From positions 1 through 64,000 of the forward strand of contig JAJTHN010000013.1 of NCBI GenBank assembly GCA_021297895.1: a stretch of 64,000 nt of DNA, in the 5' to 3' direction. This DNA comes from Phycisphaeraceae bacterium. Lineage in GTDB: Bacteria; Planctomycetota; Phycisphaerae; Phycisphaerales; UBA1924. Below are positions 9,122 through 17,746 of this stretch, in pieces. Made by a program: the position numbers and the translations under genes. The notes beneath the pieces were generated by a model. That model was not told where the DNA came from, did not search any database, and worked only from the letters and a program-made list of their open reading frames with translations. The first letter of the stretch is position 1. Each line of letters starts with the position of its first letter.

Positions 9122-10074
9122 CCATCGCTGACCACGCGGCGGAGCGGCTCGCCCGGCTCGTGGTCAAGGTACAGCAGCCAGCCGTTCTCGCACGCGCGCC
9201 GGAGCAGCCAGCCGCGGGAGCGCATGCTCGTGTAGGGCTCGACGTCGTACGCGAGCGAGTACGCGCGACCCGCGTGCCACGCGGTCGGCATCACATCGGG
9301 CGTGAAGACGATCATGCGGCCCATCTCGTCCTCGAACCGCACCGCCTGCTGGCCCCAGGTGTGCCCCGGCACACGCATGACCCAGATGCCCGGCATGATC
9401 ATCGTCTCGAGTTCCGCATCGGGTCGCTCGGGGCGCGTCGGGTCGCCCGGCGCGGGGCCCGCATCAGGGAGCGTGAACGGGCTCGGGGTGTCGGCGAGCT
9501 CGATGTGCTCGCGCAGCGGCAGGATGTGATCGCTGAAGTACGTCCGCGTCATCATGCCGCGGCCGGCCAGCGCATCCTCCCACTCGCGACGCTGCACGTG
9601 CACGCGCGCGTTCGGGAACGTGCGTCGAACGCCGTGCGTGATCGCGCCCTCCTTGCCCGTGAACGCCCCGGCCGGCCCGACCCACTCGGGCTCCTCGCCC
9701 GCACGGACCTTTCGCGTCAGCCCGCCGGCGTGATCAAAGTGCAGGTGGCTGATCACGACCGCGTCGATGCGCTCGCTGGCGACACCCAGTTCATCCAGCG
9801 CCGTCTGGACCCATCGCCCATCAAGGTCGAAGAGCTTGCGCGAGGCCTCGTCGAGCTTGTCGCCGGTGCCGGCCTCGATCACCACGAGCCGTGGGCCGGG
9901 GCCGGTCCCCAGCCGCTCAAGCAGCAGGCAGTTGTGGCACAACGTCACACGGTTGCGATCGTCGGTCGGAACCGAGCGGGACCAGACGACCCGGGGGATC
10001 AGGCCCATCATGCAGCCGGCATCGAGCTTGAACGCACCCGCACGCAACGCGTTGAATCGATATCGAACGCTCAT
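9091..10074 (-). CDS. MBL-fold metallo-hydrolase
   Basis: Encodes 327 residues of the metallo-beta-lactamase superfamily. The dinuclear metal motif is SHLHFDH, followed by the later conserved His in VPGHTWGQQ and Asp in FTPDVMPT. The start at MSVRYRFNAL is the first ATG before the conserved N-terminal beta-strands; upstream in-frame codons are Arg/Ala shadow sequence. The overall shape (NCLLLE, then VIEAGTGDK, then the His motif) resembles lactonase and quinolone-lactonase type hydrolases, but the substrate cannot be told. It is cytoplasmic, with no signal peptide. It lies about 55 bases downstream of the secreted peptidase-like gene and overlaps the convergent pseudogene. Confidence 0.85.
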   Translation of the reverse strand: MSVRYRFNALRAGAFKLDAGCMMGLIPRVVWSRSVPTDDRNRVTLCHNCLLLERLGTGPGPRLVVIEAGTGDKLDEASRKLFDLDGRWVQTALDELGVASERIDAVVISHLHFDHAGGLTRKVRAGEEPEWVGPAGAFTGKEGAITHGVRRTFPNARVHVQRREWEDALAGRGMMTRTYFSDHILPLREHIELADTPSPFTLPDAGPAPGDPTRPERPDAELETMIMPGIWVMRVPGHTWGQQAVRFEDEMGRMIVFTPDVMPTAWHAGRAYSLAYDVEPYTSMRSRGWLLRRACENGWLLYLDHEPGEPLRRVVSDGQGWWSLAPV

Positions 10075-10129
10075 GCGGTCAGCGTAGACCGACCGCGCTG
10101 ACCGCGCACGACCGCGCCGAGCAGGATCA

Positions 10130-11686
10130 TCACGGGGCACGCAGCGTCAGCGTGAATGTTCGCGGCTCGTTCCCGCCGCGGCGGATGACCACCTCCACAC
10201 GGTCGCCCGCGGCCATCGGCGCCAGCACCCGGGCCAGATCGTTCAGGTCGTGAACACGCCGCCCCGCGACCGACAGCACGACATCGCGGATCCGCACCCC
10301 CGCGAGATTCGCCTCGCCCGTGGTCACATCCGAAACCTCCAGCCCGTCGCCGGCCGGGCGGATGCTCAGCGGCAGTTCGACCTTGGCCGCATCGTTCTGG
10401 TCGGGCACGCGCTCGAGCGTGCGGATCCACGCGCGCCACTGCTTCTCGACCTCCGCCGCGGACATTCCGAAGGCCGACTCGATCGCGGCCTTGCCCGTCG
10501 GATCGGCATCGAAGCCCGCGACATAAGCGGTGTACCACGCGCGCAGCACGCCGCGCTCGTGCATGAACAGGAAGATCGACCGCGCCACGGCGTAGTTGGC
10601 CAGCGGGTTGCTCGAGACGAAACGATCGGCATCCTTGGCGAAGAACTTCTCCCACGCGGGCAGGTTGCCCACGCGCGCCATGCCCAGCACCTGGTTGGTG
10701 CGCCAACTGCTGATCGGCACCAGCCTCTCGCGCCCGTCCGGATCGGTCTCGATGCGGATGTCCTCGACCAGCGAGCAGAGACCCTCCTGGATCCACGTCG
10801 GCTGCACGCGCCCGCGCCGGGCCATGTCACGCCAGTGCAGAACGTGCAGGTATTCATGGCGCAGCGAGGAGCCGAGGTTCTGCGTGATGAGTTCCTTGCG
10901 ATCGTGGTCGTACACACCGCCGACGCTGCCGGCCTTGGCGCCCATGGTCTGCGCGGCCCAGCGGTTGAAGTCCCGCACCGTCGGCAGAACAACGAGCACC
11001 CACGGATCCGGGCGTCGCGGGTCGGCGCTCATCGCGCTCTCGCCCTCGGGCAGCACGCTCTGCTCCCACCACGCGGTGAGACGGTCGATCTCCTCGCGCA
11101 CGCCGCGGAGGCTGCTGGCGGGATAGCCGCTGAGAAACGCCAGCCGCCGCTGCTCATCGCGCTGCGCGACATAGGTCTTGCCGAAGCCATTCTGGGCGCG
11201 CTCGAGCCGGGCGTCGATCGTTGCGTCCTGAACCTCGCGCCACGCATCGAGCACACGGGCCACGCCGTCGCGCTCGCGGAGCGGGCGCATCGCCGGATCG
11301 CGGACGAGCGGGTGAAAGTCGACGAAACCGCGCACAACGGCCTGCTGGAACGCCTCCTCGGCATCATCCATGCGCCCGCGCATCGTCAGCACGCACGCGA
11401 GGTTGTACCACGCGATGTACTCATCGGGCGTCAGCTCGATGATCCTGCGAACGAGCCCCTCGGCCTTGGCGTAGTCGCGAGCGAAGAAGGCCTCGACGAA
11501 CCGCTCGTTGATCGCTCTGGCCTCGCGCCGAGCGTCGCTCTCGCTGCGAACGGAGATCGGCGGGCGGGCGTCGCTCTGCGCATACGCCGCGACCGGGCCG
11601 AGCCGCGATCCGGCCGCGAGCGGAATCGCAAACACGCCCGCCAGCAGCATGACGCGGTAAGCAGCGCGTTGCGGCGTGCGGATCAT
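10130..11686 (-). CDS. Secreted TPR/zinc-peptidase-like/PDZ protein
   Basis: Encodes 518 residues. An N-terminal signal segment (VMLLAGVFAIPLAAG) is followed by TPR-like helices (about residues 40-120, ALINERF... and EYIAWYNLACVLTMRGRMDDAEEAF). Next comes a gluzincin-like core with HEYLH near residue 277 and a downstream glutamate in WIQEGLCSLVED. A C-terminal PDZ domain (about 430-518, VRIRDVVLSVAGRRVHDLNDLARVL) completes it. HExxH proteins of this kind (DUF1570-like) are common exported proteins in planctomycetes. ATG 11686 overlaps the purN stop (ATGA), so translational coupling supports this start. A periplasmic protease role is plausible but unproven. Confidence 0.8.
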   Translation of the reverse strand: MIRTPQRAAYRVMLLAGVFAIPLAAGSRLGPVAAYAQSDARPPISVRSESDARREARAINERFVEAFFARDYAKAEGLVRRIIELTPDEYIAWYNLACVLTMRGRMDDAEEAFQQAVVRGFVDFHPLVRDPAMRPLRERDGVARVLDAWREVQDATIDARLERAQNGFGKTYVAQRDEQRRLAFLSGYPASSLRGVREEIDRLTAWWEQSVLPEGESAMSADPRRPDPWVLVVLPTVRDFNRWAAQTMGAKAGSVGGVYDHDRKELITQNLGSSLRHEYLHVLHWRDMARRGRVQPTWIQEGLCSLVEDIRIETDPDGRERLVPISSWRTNQVLGMARVGNLPAWEKFFAKDADRFVSSNPLANYAVARSIFLFMHERGVLRAWYTAYVAGFDADPTGKAAIESAFGMSAAEVEKQWRAWIRTLERVPDQNDAAKVELPLSIRPAGDGLEVSDVTTGEANLAGVRIRDVVLSVAGRRVHDLNDLARVLAPMAAGDRVEVVIRRGGNEPRTFTLTLRAP

Positions 11687-12417
11687 GCCCCGGGCCTCCG
11701 CGAACCCCACGGTCCATCGGCGGCGACGCGGGCGACGCCGCGGCGGATCGCCACGCGACCGGTCGCCAATGCGTGCACGGCCATCGGCAGCGCGATGAGT
11801 TCCTCATCAAAGACCCGCCGGGCGAGCGATTCGGGCGTGTCGGCCGGGTCATCGAGCACGGGGCAGGTGCGCTGCAGCACGATCGGGCCCGTGTCGAAAC
11901 GCTCATCGACCATGTGCACGGTGCAGCCGGAGACCTTCGCTCCCGATGCGAGCACCGCCGCGTGGGCGTGGTGGCCATACATGCCCTTGCCGCCGAAGGC
12001 CGGCAGCAGCGCGGGGTGGATGTTGACGCAGCGATGCTCGAAGCCCGCGGGGATTCGCAGGAGCTTGAGATAGCCCGCGAGCACGACAAAGTCGATCGCG
12101 CGTGCCGCGAGTTCCCGGCCGAGCAACTCGGGCGCGATCACGCCGGGCATCGTCAGCGTCTCGATCCCGGCGACGCGGGCACGCTCGGCGCCGGCGCAGG
12201 GTCCGGAGGCGATGACCAGTTCGACGCGTGCGCCGATGCGCTCGGAACCGACGGGCCCGCCGCCCGCGCAGCACGCGTGCAGGTTCATGAGCGACCGCCC
12301 GCCGCCGCTGATCATCACGCACAGACGAGCGACAGGACCGGCGGGCATCGGCACGGTCCAATCGTCAGGGCCGGTCGGAGCCGACTCGCCGCCGGGCTGT
12401 CGGCCCGCGTGCGTCAC
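11683..12417 (-). CDS. purN: Phosphoribosylglycinamide formyltransferase
   Basis: Encodes 244 residues. PurN transfers a formyl group from 10-formyl-THF to GAR in purine synthesis. Visible signatures are the phosphate-binding loop VMISGGGRSLMNL, the folate and catalytic segment CVNIHPALLPAFGGKGMYG (Asn and His), and GCTVHMVDERFDTGPIVLQ with the catalytic Asp. The family usually has about 200 residues; here an extra N-terminal stretch of about 25 precedes the core. The GTG start overlaps the STAS gene stop (GTGA). ATG at 12348 would trim the N-terminal extension and is the alternative. Confidence 0.9.
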   Translation of the reverse strand: MTHAGRQPGGESAPTGPDDWTVPMPAGPVARLCVMISGGGRSLMNLHACCAGGGPVGSERIGARVELVIASGPCAGAERARVAGIETLTMPGVIAPELLGRELAARAIDFVVLAGYLKLLRIPAGFEHRCVNIHPALLPAFGGKGMYGHHAHAAVLASGAKVSGCTVHMVDERFDTGPIVLQRTCPVLDDPADTPESLARRVFDEELIALPMAVHALATGRVAIRRGVARVAADGPWGSRRPGA

Positions 12418-12764
12418 TTGGCCGCCTTCACCGCCGAGGACTCATCGCGCACGAGCGTCAGACCGCTGTCGAGTTTAGTCGCTTTGAGCAGGTGCGTCAG
12501 GTTGTCCGAGAGGCCGAAGATGGCCATCTTGCCCTTGCCCGCGCGGCAGTTGCGGTTGAGCGTCACGAGCATGCCCAGGCCGACGGACGAGACGAGCTGA
12601 ACGCTGGAAAAGTCCAGTGCCAGGCGGTGGCCCGTGTTGCGGACCGCCGGGAGCAGTTCGCCCTCGATGATCCCCGTCTCATACTGCCCGATCTTCTCGC
12701 AAACGATCGTCGCGACGAGCACCCCGTCGATCATCTTCGCCTTGATCAGCGTGGACTGCAGCAT
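12414..12764 (-). CDS. STAS-domain protein (anti-sigma antagonist-like)
   Basis: Encodes 116 residues. A single STAS domain is recognisable from EKIGQYETGIIEGELL and LALDFSSVQLVSSVGLGMLVTLNR. STAS proteins act in partner-switching signalling, binding anti-sigma factors or kinases. The ATG at 12764 has GAGGA just upstream. At the position of the phospho-Ser of SpoIIAA (DSSGLG) this protein reads SSVGLG, so the canonical Ser appears to be Val, though a neighbouring Ser is retained. It is a close paralogue of the next gene upstream and overlaps purN. Confidence 0.82.
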   Translation of the reverse strand: MLQSTLIKAKMIDGVLVATIVCEKIGQYETGIIEGELLPAVRNTGHRLALDFSSVQLVSSVGLGMLVTLNRNCRAGKGKMAIFGLSDNLTHLLKATKLDSGLTLVRDESSAVKAAK

Positions 12765-12897
12765 GTCATCCTCGTTCCGCCCCCCCACCCGCGTTGAGTT
12801 CAACCGCACAGAGGATAGCGTCCCGCCCCGCGAACGCGCGGCGGTTGGCTGCCCGACCGGTGACTTGTCGATCGCGAACTGGCCCGCGCCGGCGGGA

Positions 12898-13254
12898 TCA
12901 GCTCGCGGCCCGAATGGCCGACTCCTGGTCGCTCTTGATGTAGATGCTGCTCCAGACGGGCGTCATCTTCAGGAGTTTGACCAGATCCTTGTTGACGTTG
13001 AACAGCACGAGCCGGCCCTTCTTGGCGGCACAGGCCTTGTACAGGTCCGTCAGCAGGCCCAGACCCATCGGGGCGACCATGGTCACATCGCCGAAGTTCA
13101 ACGCGAGCTTGCCGTTGAGTTTCCCGACCAGTTCGAGCAGGTCGGTACGGATGGCGTCGACCTCGTACCGGTCGATTTTCTCGCACGTCAGCTTCGCCAC
13201 GAGCACGCCGTTGTGCATCTCGGCTTGAACGTGCGTTGAACTCACCAGACTCAT
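12898..13254 (-). CDS. STAS-domain protein, tandem paralogue
   Basis: Encodes 118 residues similar to the adjacent STAS protein along its whole length (EKIDRYEVDAIRTDLLEL; LALNFGDVTMVAPMGLGLLTDLYK). At the usual phosphorylation motif it reads APMGLG, with no Ser or Thr, so it is unlikely to be switched by the standard SpoIIAB-type phosphorylation. Start ATG 13254 follows AAGGGG. The pair probably arose by tandem duplication. No anti-sigma factor or RsbW-like kinase gene lies beside them. Confidence 0.82.
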   Translation of the reverse strand: MSLVSSTHVQAEMHNGVLVAKLTCEKIDRYEVDAIRTDLLELVGKLNGKLALNFGDVTMVAPMGLGLLTDLYKACAAKKGRLVLFNVNKDLVKLLKMTPVWSSIYIKSDQESAIRAAS

Positions 13255-13690
13255 GCGAACCCCTTACGCATCCTGTGCGCTCGAGCGAACCCACCAAGCC
13301 AACCGGCCGCGCTCTACCACGAGTCCGAACGCGTGAAGAACTCAGAACTTTGCACCCCAGGGCCAAAAGAACATCGGCCCTTTCAATCCTCGACTCCTAG
13401 AGAGTACACCCTGTTTATACCGAATGCAAGGCGATCAGATCATGAGGAATTCTCCAAGTTGCCGGCCGAATGGATCGAGCTTCTTCGGCCATCTCTCGTG
13501 ATCATGCTTCGTACTTTAGTCAAAGTCCGTGAAATAGCACGATCATCATCAATTACCCCAACAGATCACTATTCCGACTCAACTGGGGAAGGGCTCCCAC
13601 GCCTCGGATGACTGCTCAACCACTCATGCGGAGGATCATCCGGAGTTCGGCCACTGGTCTCAGCGAATACAGCGGCGAGTCGGCCGCGGA
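13255..13690. other. Less GC-rich intergenic region
   Basis: 436 bases between the divergent STAS and thioesterase genes, visibly richer in A and T than its surroundings. It should carry both promoters. On the minus strand TTGCAT followed by TATAAA/TGTACT-like stretches (about 13400-13435) could serve STAS transcription, but no confident hexamer pair was found. A 92-codon open frame inside has no family resemblance and was not accepted. Confidence 0.4.
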
Positions 13691-14167
13691 ATGTCGGCCG
13701 TATCCTCCGGAATGCCATCTTCTCCGACGGTCGCCGACCCCCACATCCCGGAGCCCGGTGATGCCGACCTTTCGACGCATCGACTGGCGCTCCGCGTGGT
13801 CACGATGCCCAAGGAGACGAACCAGTACGGCACGATCTTCGGCGGGGTGATCCTGTCGTACATCGACCAGGCCGGGTTCGTTCAGGCGCGGCGTCATGCG
13901 TGTCTGCGATGGGTGACCGTCGCGATCGACCGGGTCGAGTTCAAGCAGCCGGTGCAACTGGGAGATGTTGTCGACTTCTACGCACGCACGGTGCGGACCG
14001 GGCGCACGAGCGTGACCGTCGAGGTGGACGTGTTCGCGGAGCGGTACGCCTCGGCCCAGCGTGTTCCGGTGACCAGCGCGACACTGGTGATGGTCGCGGT
14101 GGATGAACACGGGCGGTCGATCCCGTTCGCCAGCGCGCCATCGAGCTCGCCGAACGAGGTGGCCTGA
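13691..14167 (+). CDS. Acyl-CoA thioesterase, hotdog fold
   Basis: Encodes 158 residues of the YciA/BACH-type hotdog thioesterases. The signature NQYGTIFGGVILSYIDQAG contains the conserved Asn, Gly-Gly and Asp of the family, and RVEFKQPVQLGDVVDFYARTVRTGRTSVTVEV covers the following strands. It hydrolyses acyl-CoA to free acid and CoA in the cytoplasm. The start at 13691 gives a leader of about 30 residues; ATG 13712 is possible. It is followed at 34 bases by the DinB-like gene on the same strand. Confidence 0.85.
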   Translation: MSAVSSGMPSSPTVADPHIPEPGDADLSTHRLALRVVTMPKETNQYGTIFGGVILSYIDQAGFVQARRHACLRWVTVAIDRVEFKQPVQLGDVVDFYARTVRTGRTSVTVEVDVFAERYASAQRVPVTSATLVMVAVDEHGRSIPFASAPSSSPNEVA

Positions 14168-14200
14168 CGCCCTGCCGCGTGCCGGCGCGTACGCTCGTGC

Positions 14201-14821
14201 ATGAGCGCTCCTGAGCATGTTCATCCCGGCCCGCGTGTCACACCGCCCGCAAAGCGGAGCGAACAGCCCGATCGCCAGCTCGTCGCGGGCCTGTCATCGG
14301 CCAAACTTCTCGAGCGGTACGCGGTGGGCGTTGAGAACTTCGATCGCCGCGTCTTCTCGCTCAACGATGAGCAACTCGACATGGCCTTCCTTCCCGACGC
14401 CAAGGTCGGGCGCTGGCCGGTTCGCGTGCTGGTCGGACATTGTGCCGACGCGGAGCTGTCGTTCGTGCACCGCCTCCGCCGAACCGCGGCCGAAGATGGA
14501 CCGGTGCTCGGCGCGTGGGATGAGAACGCGTTCATCGATCGCGGGCTGTACGGCCAAGCGACGCCGCTGGCGCCCAAGGGCCTGCCGATCGCGGGCGCGG
14601 TCGCGACGATCCACACGCTCCGCCAGTGGACCGGCGAGTGGCTCCGCCACGCGTTCGCGCTCGAGGGTGAGGGTCTCATGCAACGCCCGGCGATGCACAC
14701 CGAACTCGGGCCAATGGTGCTCCGCGACATTCTGGTCTACAGCGTCTGGCACATCGAGCACCACGGCTGGTACCTCAACCGCAAGGTCGAGAGGTTCCTC
14801 GGGCCGGCCGAGGGGCACTGA
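14201..14821 (+). CDS. DinB/YfiT-like metal-dependent protein
   Basis: Encodes 206 residues predicted to form the four-helix DinB bundle. The metal-binding His triad can be placed at LVGHCADAE and at WHIEHHGWYLN. Members include thiol transferases and uncharacterised proteins, so the substrate cannot be assigned. No signal peptide. It follows the thioesterase gene closely and may share its transcript; it converges on the carbonic anhydrase gene, whose stop is 13 bases away. Confidence 0.8.
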   Translation: MSAPEHVHPGPRVTPPAKRSEQPDRQLVAGLSSAKLLERYAVGVENFDRRVFSLNDEQLDMAFLPDAKVGRWPVRVLVGHCADAELSFVHRLRRTAAEDGPVLGAWDENAFIDRGLYGQATPLAPKGLPIAGAVATIHTLRQWTGEWLRHAFALEGEGLMQRPAMHTELGPMVLRDILVYSVWHIEHHGWYLNRKVERFLGPAEGH

Positions 14822-14833
14822 GCACCGCCGGCG

Positions 14834-16000
14834 TTACTGGCCGTGATCGTCGGAGACCCCGGCGTGCGCGGGTACGCCTGCCGGCTGATTCGGCGCGGCG
14901 GGCGATTGCTTGCCCGGGGGCGTGTTCCCCGCCGCGTGCGCCGGAGCGGGCTGGCCCGTGTTCAGCGCCGTGAGCAGCTCGGTCTGCCAGGGATGCTGAC
15001 CGAGCCAGTCGACCTTTCCGCTCGAGATGTCGTAGATCGCGCCGACAAGCCGGACGCGGCCCGACGTGACGGCCGATCGCAGCTCATCGCTGGTGCGGAG
15101 CAGATCAAACATGCTCTGCCAAATGTTCTCGGTGATCACCACGCGAGCAAGCTCGTCCTGTTCGAGTCCCGGGTTCGCGCGGCGGGCGCGTTCAACCGCG
15201 GGGCGGATCCGATCAACCAGTCCGCCCAGTGCGCCATGCAACTCCGCGCCGCTCGCCGCGACCGCGACGGCGCCGCAGCGGGTGTGACCCATGACCACAA
15301 GCAGCGGCGTGTTGAGGTGGCCGACGCCGTACTCGATCGTTCCCGATTCGCTGGGACCGGCGATGTTTCCGGCGACGCGAACAACGAACGCCTCGCCGAC
15401 GCCGCGATCGAACACCCGCTCGATGGGAATGCGGGAGTCCGCGCACGTCAGCACCGTGACGAACGGCTTCTGTCCCTTCTCGGCGGTGTTCGAGCGGCGG
15501 GCGGCGTCGGTCGACGGGTTCTGAGCCTCTCCGGCGACCCATCGCGCGTTGCCCTCGCTCAGCAGTGTCAGCGCTCGATCCGCGTCGACCGGCTCGGCCG
15601 CGACTTCGGCTGGTTTGCTCGCGCCAGATCGCTCTGTCCGTGACTTGGGAGCGGCAGCCGGCTCGGCGGGCTCACTCGTGCCGCCCGGCGCAGTCGCGGT
15701 GCGAGAAGAGGCGGGCCCGGCGGCCGCGGGTGTGCCAGACGGCGTGCCCGATGGCGTACGCGGCCTGGCTCGCTCGCCGGCCGCGGGTGACTTTGTCGCG
15801 GGCTTGGCGCCGGGTGCCGCGGGCGTGGCCGGTGCAGCGGGGGCCGGGGCGGGGGCCGAGGCAGGAGAGTGACCGGCGGGGTGATCATCATGATCCGGAG
15901 CGGCCAGCGAGGTCGGCGCGACCATCAATCCCGCGCACGCCACGATACCAACAAGTGAGCGGCAGACACGCGAAGAACGCCGACGGTGCGGATGATTCAT
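14834..16000 (-). CDS. Exported beta-carbonic anhydrase
   Basis: Encodes 388 residues. A signal peptide (SLVGIVACAGLMVAPTSLAA, about residues 15-34) precedes a long Ala/Pro-rich linker to about residue 140. A beta-carbonic anhydrase domain follows, with zinc ligands Cys186 (CADSR), His239 and Cys242 (HTRCG) and the Asp-Arg dyad in CADSR. It interconverts CO2 and bicarbonate, here probably outside the cytoplasmic membrane. The C-terminus is again Pro/Ala-rich. The family is usually about 200-250 residues, so the linkers are unusual and suggest display away from the membrane. Confidence 0.9.
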   Translation of the reverse strand: MNHPHRRRSSRVCRSLVGIVACAGLMVAPTSLAAPDHDDHPAGHSPASAPAPAPAAPATPAAPGAKPATKSPAAGERARPRTPSGTPSGTPAAAGPASSRTATAPGGTSEPAEPAAAPKSRTERSGASKPAEVAAEPVDADRALTLLSEGNARWVAGEAQNPSTDAARRSNTAEKGQKPFVTVLTCADSRIPIERVFDRGVGEAFVVRVAGNIAGPSESGTIEYGVGHLNTPLLVVMGHTRCGAVAVAASGAELHGALGGLVDRIRPAVERARRANPGLEQDELARVVITENIWQSMFDLLRTSDELRSAVTSGRVRLVGAIYDISSGKVDWLGQHPWQTELLTALNTGQPAPAHAAGNTPPGKQSPAAPNQPAGVPAHAGVSDDHGQ

Positions 16001-16266
16001 CGGTCAACTCCCAAGACGTGCGCACGGGCGTGCGCAGCATGCCGGAGCCAAACCGAGCCGAGAGGTCGCAACGCGCGCCCGATCGATCGTGAGGCTCCAC
16101 GATGGAGTCATCGGCGAGCGGCGAGCGCGGCAGAACGCAACCCGGGGCAACCCCCGCGCAATCACCCCAGCAAGGGCGGAGCAGTGCCCCGCACAAACCG
16201 AGGGGGCTCGACGTTCTCGGGCGTGAAGTCGCACGAGTTCCGCGCCGCGGCGATCGCGCCACGCGA

Positions 16267-17316
16267 TCACGATCGGCGGGGATCGATCCTGTCCAGACCC
16301 AATCGGACCTTCTTCTCCTCCCACTCCGTCTGCTCGCGCTTGTTGTCGCTGGCGATTCGTCCGGAGCCGCCGGAAAGCGCATCGCGGATCGCGTCGAGCT
16401 CCAGTCTGGTCAGGTGCATCGCCTGCTGGTGATAGTCTCGCCACGCTTCCATCGTCAGCGGCACGATGGGCGCGATCAGGTCGTGCATCGCGGTGGCGTA
16501 CGCCCGGATCTCCTCCTGAGCATGAGCGTCCATGCGCAGCGAGAGGAAGTGCAGAATGTTGTGCAGGTCGCACTTCCAGTACCACTGGGTGTACTGCGAG
16601 ACGGGCAGGCCGATTCGGGCGAGTTCACGCGACACGCCGCGCTCGGCGAGGCTGAGGTACTCGGCGTGAAGCGCCTGGGCGCGATCGAGATACGCGAGAA
16701 AGTCCTTGGCGGTGGCCAGCTCTTCGGGGGCGTCGGCATCGGTGCGGAACAGGTCGCCGGAGCCCTGACGGTTGCTGGCGCTCTGCTTGCGCACGGCCTC
16801 GAGTGTCGGGCGGTAGAACTCGTCGGGCATGACGCTGTATCGCCCGCTGTACTCGTTGACGTTCGCGGTGCGATGGCGGATCCACTGGCGCGCGATGAAG
16901 ATCGGCATGCACACGTGGAACTTGAACTCAACCATCTCGAATGGCGTGGTGTGGCGGTGTCGCAGCAGGTAGCGGATGAGCCCGCGGTCCTCGCTGACCT
17001 TCTTGGTCCCCGCGCCGTAGGACACGCGCGCGGCCTGCACGATCGCGCTGTCGGCGGTCTGGCCCGCGGGCACCAGCCTGGGCATCGCGTCCATCAGCGC
17101 CACGAAGCCGTGGTCGTAGAGCCGGATTTCCTGACGCTGGCTGCCATTCATCACATCGCGGAACGGAACCTCGGCGGCCGTGCTGACGATGCGCGATGCG
17201 GCCGCGCCCGCGGGGACACCGGGGACGGGAACCTCGATCGGCCGGCCCGGCACGGGAACCGCGCCGGGGCTTGTCGAGTGCCGATCGCCGTCGATACCGG
17301 AGGCCTGATGGGTCAT
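16267..17316 (-). CDS. thyX: FAD-dependent thymidylate synthase
   Basis: Encodes 349 residues. ThyX methylates dUMP to dTMP using methylene-THF, with FAD and NADPH. The diagnostic motif RHRxxxxNExSxRYS is present at residues 147-161 (RHRTANVNEYSGRYS); QYTQWYWKCDLHNILHFLSLR covers the C-terminal dUMP and FAD region. The length exceeds the usual 220-300 because of a Pro-rich N-terminal extension of about 50 residues. No thyA is in the window. It is followed at about 266 bases by the carbonic anhydrase gene. Confidence 0.93.
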   Translation of the reverse strand: MTHQASGIDGDRHSTSPGAVPVPGRPIEVPVPGVPAGAAASRIVSTAAEVPFRDVMNGSQRQEIRLYDHGFVALMDAMPRLVPAGQTADSAIVQAARVSYGAGTKKVSEDRGLIRYLLRHRHTTPFEMVEFKFHVCMPIFIARQWIRHRTANVNEYSGRYSVMPDEFYRPTLEAVRKQSASNRQGSGDLFRTDADAPEELATAKDFLAYLDRAQALHAEYLSLAERGVSRELARIGLPVSQYTQWYWKCDLHNILHFLSLRMDAHAQEEIRAYATAMHDLIAPIVPLTMEAWRDYHQQAMHLTRLELDAIRDALSGGSGRIASDNKREQTEWEEKKVRLGLDRIDPRRS

Positions 17317-17444
17317 GGCGGCAGTTTACGCTCAAGAGACGGAGACGCCAGCGAGAAGAACATGTCCGTGACGCAGTCGACAGGTTGGCCAGAACGGCCG
17401 GACCGCCGCTATGCTCGATGAGGAATCGGCCCAAACGGGCCTTT

Positions 17445-17517
17445 GACCCCATAGCTCAACGGTTAGAGCAGGCGACTCATAATCGCTTGGTTCCCGGTTC
17501 GAATCCGGGTGGGGTCA
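17445..17517 (+). tRNA. tRNA with CAU anticodon, probably tRNA-Ile2
   Basis: A full cloverleaf: acceptor GACCCCA/TGGGGTC (17445-17451 with 17510-17516), discriminator A, anticodon loop CTCATAA, and T arm CCCGG-TTCGAAT-CCGGG. The anticodon arm AGGCGACTCATAATCGCTT equals that of E. coli ileX, unlike elongator tRNA-Met. It is therefore likely modified by TilS (lysidine) to read AUA. CCA is not encoded. Confidence 0.85.
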
Positions 17518-17645
17518 TTGGTGGTCGGCGGGGCGCGGCTTTAGCGTGGGCGGTGGCGCGTGGCGGAGCCGGGGGACGGCGCTGCGGCGATGCGCGGCTC
17601 CTGGGTCATCGAACAGACGCATCCAAAACCGCTGGCAGCAAAAAG

Positions 17646-17679
17646 CCGACGGACCCGCGGGCTGGTGCGGGTCCGTCGG
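17646..17679 (-). terminator. Rho-independent terminator of first PEP-CTERM gene
   Basis: A perfect 13-bp stem (CCGACGGACCCGC / GCGGGTCCGTCGG) with an 8-base loop, followed on the minus strand by CTTTTTG. It is about 70 bases past the stop of the gene ending at 17747. Confidence 0.85.
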
Positions 17680-17746
17680 AGAGAATCTCAACTGGCTGCG
17701 GGAAGGACTCCCGCAGATCGCTCGGAAAGGCCGAGACGAATCCGAA

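Noticed and set aside
12764-12897. STAS pair as part of an stressosome or RsbV/RsbW module
   Set aside because: No RsbW-like kinase, RsbR/RsbS partner or phosphatase gene is adjacent; the neighbours are purN and a divergent thioesterase.
13333-13611. 92-codon frame in the STAS-thioesterase spacer
   Set aside because: No family similarity, no ribosome site, and located where two divergent promoters are expected.
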